Shown one piece after another: positions 31,385-33,944 of a DNA stretch of 33,944 nucleotides. How positions within the stretch are numbered: the first letter of the stretch is position 1; each line of letters opens with the position of its first letter. Source of the DNA: DASQEH01 sp035633755 (GTDB taxonomy: Bacteria; Actinomycetota; Actinomycetes; Propionibacteriales; Nocardioidaceae). The notes beneath the pieces are model-generated. The model worked only from the letters and a program-made list of their open reading frames with translations, made no database searches and was not told where the DNA came from. The DNA is taken from positions 1-33,944 of the forward strand of contig DASQEH010000146.1 in NCBI GenBank assembly GCA_035633755.1. Direction: 5' to 3'. The position numbers and the translations under genes were made by a program.

Positions 31385-33757
31385 TCAGCCGTGCGCGGCT
31401 GTGCGCTCCCCGTGCGACATCACGTCGCCGGCGCTGCCCTCAGGCCGCTCTCGCACCCAGTCCCTGGCATGGTCGGACAGTGCCTCCACCACCTCGACCA
31501 GCGGGGCCGGCAGGCCGAATAGGTAGCCCTGACCGGTCACGGCTCCGGCATGGGCAGTCACGTGCGGCAGCTGGCTGCTGCGCTCGACGCCCTCGACGAT
31601 GACCTCGAGTCCCAGCGCCTCACCCATCACGACCATGGAGCGGACCAAGGTACACGCCCGGGAGTCGTCCTCGATGTTGGTGAGGAACGTCTTGTCGACC
31701 TTCAAGATATGCACCGGGAGGCGCTGAAGGTACTCGAGGGACGAGAAGCCGACGCCGAAGTCGTCAATCGCGAAGCGCACTCCGGACGCAGCGAGCGCCT
31801 CCATCGCGGCCGATGTGCGTGGCTCGTTGTCGACGAAGTCACGCTCGGTCACCTCGAGCACCAGGTCGACGTCTCCCATCCGCGCTCGCATGGACTCCAC
31901 CTGCTCCACGAAGCCCTCGCGGTGGAGCTGCTGCGCCGACACGTTCACCGCGACGGACAGCCGTTGCCCGGCCGCCGTACGGATGATGGGTGCGTCCACG
32001 GCGACCATGTCGAGCACGAGATCCCCGAGCGCCCCTACCAGCCCACTCTCCTCCGCCGCGAGGATGAAGTCCTCGGCGGGCATCAGGACTCCATTCCGGC
32101 GCCACCGGACCAGGGCCTCGACGCCGACGGCACGCCCGAGCTCGAGGTCGACGATCGGCTGGTAGAAGACCTCGAGGCTTCGTGCCATGAGGGCCTTTCG
32201 TAGCGACTCGACGAACTCGAGCCGCCGTGTTCGCTCGTCTCCGAAGGCGTCCCGGTAGCTTTCGAAGCGGTTCTTCCCCAAGGCCTTGCCGTGGTACATG
32301 GCCAGATCGGCGCGACTGACGAGCGAGTCCGCTGAGGCGTTCGGCTCGGCGGTGGCGACCCCGATGGTCGTCGTCACGGACACGTCTTCTCCCAGGAGAT
32401 GGAACGGCGCACGCAGCCCGGCGAGGATGCGTTGACAGGCGAGCTCGATCTCCTCGGGGCCGTCGATCGCCTCCAGGAGCACGGCGAACTCGTCCCCACC
32501 CAGTCGGGCGATGGTGTCGGTCTCGCGCACGGCAGACCGGATGCGCTGGCCCACCTCTGCCAGCAAGGCGTCCCCGGCGGCGTGGCCGTACATGTCGTTG
32601 ACCCGCTTGAAGCCGTCGAGGTCGCAGAACAATATCGCGAGCCCATGGCCGCTCCTGCTCTGCATCTCCATCGCATGGCCCACCCGATCCATGAAGAGGG
32701 ATCGGTTCGCGAGGCCGGTCAGCGAGTCGTGCCACGCTTGATATGCCATGGCCTCACCCAGGCGCAACCGCTCGAGGGCGTCATCGGCCACGGCGACCAA
32801 CGCGTCGAGGCCGGCCTGGTCATGGTTGGCCGTCGACCGCTCGCGGTTCAACGCGGGCGCGACGATCCACTGCTCTTCGTCGCTGCCGCCGACCTGGACG
32901 CCGATCTCGGTCGTGCCCGGCGGGATGCCTCGAATGGTGACCCGGTGGTCGTGCAGCAGGTCACTTGCGCCGTTCCGGAGTGCCTCCAGCAGTGATGTGC
33001 GCTCCGTGACCCCCTGGGCCGCGACGAGGGTGTCGAACAGCACCTTGAGTCGGCGAGCATGCTCGGTGCCGCGTGAGAGCGCGCGCGAGGCCACCATGAT
33101 CGACACCACCGGCACGGCCAGCAGCGCTGTCGCCCAGATCTCTCCATAGGCCTGCCACACCAGGGCGCCCAGTAGACCAAGCGACGCGATAGCGATGAAG
33201 GCAAAGAACGCCGCGAGGGCCCCCCGCGGCGCCAGCTCCGCGAAGAGCGGAGTCCCCTCCTCCAGGCTCAGTGACATCGCTGACACGAGGTAGTCAACGA
33301 GGAAGTACACAGCTGCACTCGCAGCCGTGGCGAACAGGCTTCGCTCTGAGAGGAAAGGACTCACGTCTGCGTCCGCGACGAAGATGACGAGCAGGGCCAA
33401 GCCGCCAGCGATGGCTCCCAAGCCGATGTTGAACGCTTTGACTGTCCGCCGCTTGTCGGTCAGGAGCTGGCCGATAAGGGTCCCCACGAACCACACCGCG
33501 AGCGCGTTCCACTCGCCGACCACGTTGGCCAAGAAGATGAGCACGCATGAGTCGAGCCCGATCTCGATGCCGCCGCCGGTGCGGCCGATCAGCATCGGGA
33601 AGTACCCCATGAACACGATCAGAGGAACAGCCAACAGGGACCACGACATGAACGAGTCCGGCCGGGACACGAGCACCGCGATCGCCATTGCGCCCAGCAC
33701 AACACCCGCGGCTGCGACCGTCCCATCCAGCAGTCGGCTAGCGAATACCCTGCTCAA
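31385..33757 (-). CDS. Membrane-bound diguanylate cyclase/phosphodiesterase (GGDEF-EAL)
   Basis: This 790-residue c-di-GMP enzyme begins with about 225 residues of some seven membrane segments, followed by a GAF-like stretch (about 230-335). The GGDEF domain has an intact GGDEF (420-424) and an upstream RETD (411-414) at the exact 5-residue distance of the inhibitory I-site. The EAL domain has EALVRW (547-552), VNVSAQQL, LEVTERD, IDDFGVGFSSL, KVDKTF and VIVEGVE, so all the metal-binding and catalytic residues I can check are present. Both activities look possible. The start is a TTG overlapping the stop of a 6-codon reading frame; no better start precedes the first membrane helix. The membrane sensor domain suggests control by an external or membrane signal. 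Confidence 0.92.
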   Translation of the reverse strand: MSRVFASRLLDGTVAAAGVVLGAMAIAVLVSRPDSFMSWSLLAVPLIVFMGYFPMLIGRTGGGIEIGLDSCVLIFLANVVGEWNALAVWFVGTLIGQLLTDKRRTVKAFNIGLGAIAGGLALLVIFVADADVSPFLSERSLFATAASAAVYFLVDYLVSAMSLSLEEGTPLFAELAPRGALAAFFAFIAIASLGLLGALVWQAYGEIWATALLAVPVVSIMVASRALSRGTEHARRLKVLFDTLVAAQGVTERTSLLEALRNGASDLLHDHRVTIRGIPPGTTEIGVQVGGSDEEQWIVAPALNRERSTANHDQAGLDALVAVADDALERLRLGEAMAYQAWHDSLTGLANRSLFMDRVGHAMEMQSRSGHGLAILFCDLDGFKRVNDMYGHAAGDALLAEVGQRIRSAVRETDTIARLGGDEFAVLLEAIDGPEEIELACQRILAGLRAPFHLLGEDVSVTTTIGVATAEPNASADSLVSRADLAMYHGKALGKNRFESYRDAFGDERTRRLEFVESLRKALMARSLEVFYQPIVDLELGRAVGVEALVRWRRNGVLMPAEDFILAAEESGLVGALGDLVLDMVAVDAPIIRTAAGQRLSVAVNVSAQQLHREGFVEQVESMRARMGDVDLVLEVTERDFVDNEPRTSAAMEALAASGVRFAIDDFGVGFSSLEYLQRLPVHILKVDKTFLTNIEDDSRACTLVRSMVVMGEALGLEVIVEGVERSSQLPHVTAHAGAVTGQGYLFGLPAPLVEVVEALSDHARDWVRERPEGSAGDVMSHGERTAAHG

Positions 33758-33774
33758 CCCGGACTCGCCATCAT
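33754..33774 (-). other. Short upstream reading frame overlapping the GGDEF-EAL start
   Basis: ATG-ATG-GCG-AGT-CCG-GGT-TGA encodes MMASPG and ends as TTGA over the TTG start of the c-di-GMP enzyme. It could couple or dampen translation of the enzyme. It may also be chance; no ribosome site is obvious before it. Confidence 0.3.
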
Positions 33775-33874
33775 GTACACAGGGTAGTGTTATTGTGACG
33801 TTAAGGCAGGCTCACGTGGTTTCTCGTGTGCTGCGACCGCCGCAACCGCGCAGGTCTCCATGCGTCTTGGTGCC

Positions 33875-33944
33875 TCAGCTTCCGCGAGAGCGGGAGTTCG
33901 CCACGTCCACCAGCTCCTGAGCGAGCATCCGCACCTTCACGTGG
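33875..33944 (-). CDS. C-terminal end of an unidentified protein, cut by the window edge
   Basis: Reading the minus strand from 33943 gives 22 codons and a TGA at 33877-33875. The peptide ends ...MLAQELVDVANSRSRGS. Codon third positions are G/C-rich and the composition is protein-like (helix then basic tail). A spacer of 117 bases separates it from the GGDEF-EAL start. The piece is too short to assign to a family and could be chance. Confidence 0.35.
   Translation of the reverse strand, partial: HVKVRMLAQELVDVANSRSRGS

Noticed and set aside
1..33944. CRISPR array, insertion sequence, prophage or integrase
   Set aside because: No regularly spaced repeats, transposase, integrase or phage structural motif was seen on either strand.

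Overview
The window is high-GC DNA read as a chromosomal piece of an actinomycete. The gene content supports this: an UgpC/MsiK-type sugar ATPase with no permease beside it, a DUF3039 protein, an ACT-domain malic enzyme, a YqgE/AlgH protein, an AsnC regulator divergent from 4-hydroxyphenylpyruvate dioxygenase, many GTG/TTG starts, and Shine-Dalgarno sites of the GGAGG type. The genus cannot be fixed from the sequence alone. No insertion sequence, phage gene, CRISPR array or rRNA was seen. Genes are packed tightly and no gene-free stretch exceeds 300 bases.

Layout. (1) 1-4491: the left edge cuts a type II NADH dehydrogenase gene. It is followed by hppD with a divergent Lrp/AsnC regulator, and then an orphan sugar ABC ATPase preceded by a strong Crp-like palindrome. 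(2) 4564-9318, minus strand: a compact series runs from malic enzyme through YqgE/AlgH, DUF3039 and a secreted M43 metalloprotease to an MFS transporter, with gaps of 0 to 50 bases. (3) 9582-14326: a small DUF427 gene, then a complete selenocysteine machinery of selD (minus) and divergent tRNA-Sec (selC), selA and selB (plus). No selenoprotein gene is visible in the window. (4) 14354-26652: a sugar and glycan locus. A GT4-like and a GT2 glycosyltransferase diverge from each other. Then comes a seven-gene operon whose members overlap by 1-4 bases: a NodU/CmcH-type carbamoyltransferase, a GT2-GmhB fusion, a GT9 heptosyltransferase-like protein, a GT4, a GmhA-HldE fusion, a short-chain dehydrogenase, and a second GT9. 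A UDP-glucuronate decarboxylase-like gene converges on its end. (5) 26769-33944: phosphoketolase, an MBL-fold hydrolase, an MFS transporter, a membrane GGDEF-EAL protein, and the last codons of an unknown gene at the right edge.

The most interesting system is region 4. Between them the two fusion proteins carry every activity needed to turn sedoheptulose 7-phosphate into ADP-D-glycero-beta-D-manno-heptose: GmhA isomerase, HldE kinase, GmhB phosphatase and HldE adenylyltransferase. The same operon has two GT9 (heptosyltransferase-family) enzymes and a carbamoyltransferase. In Gram-negative bacteria these enzymes build LPS inner core, which an actinomycete lacks. I therefore infer a heptose-containing, possibly carbamoylated, surface glycan or secreted glycoconjugate, whose structure cannot be read from the DNA. 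No HldD-type ADP-heptose 6-epimerase is present. The last GT9 gene has no ATG, GTG or TTG that would include its conserved N-terminus, which points to a CTG start in a CTGA overlap.
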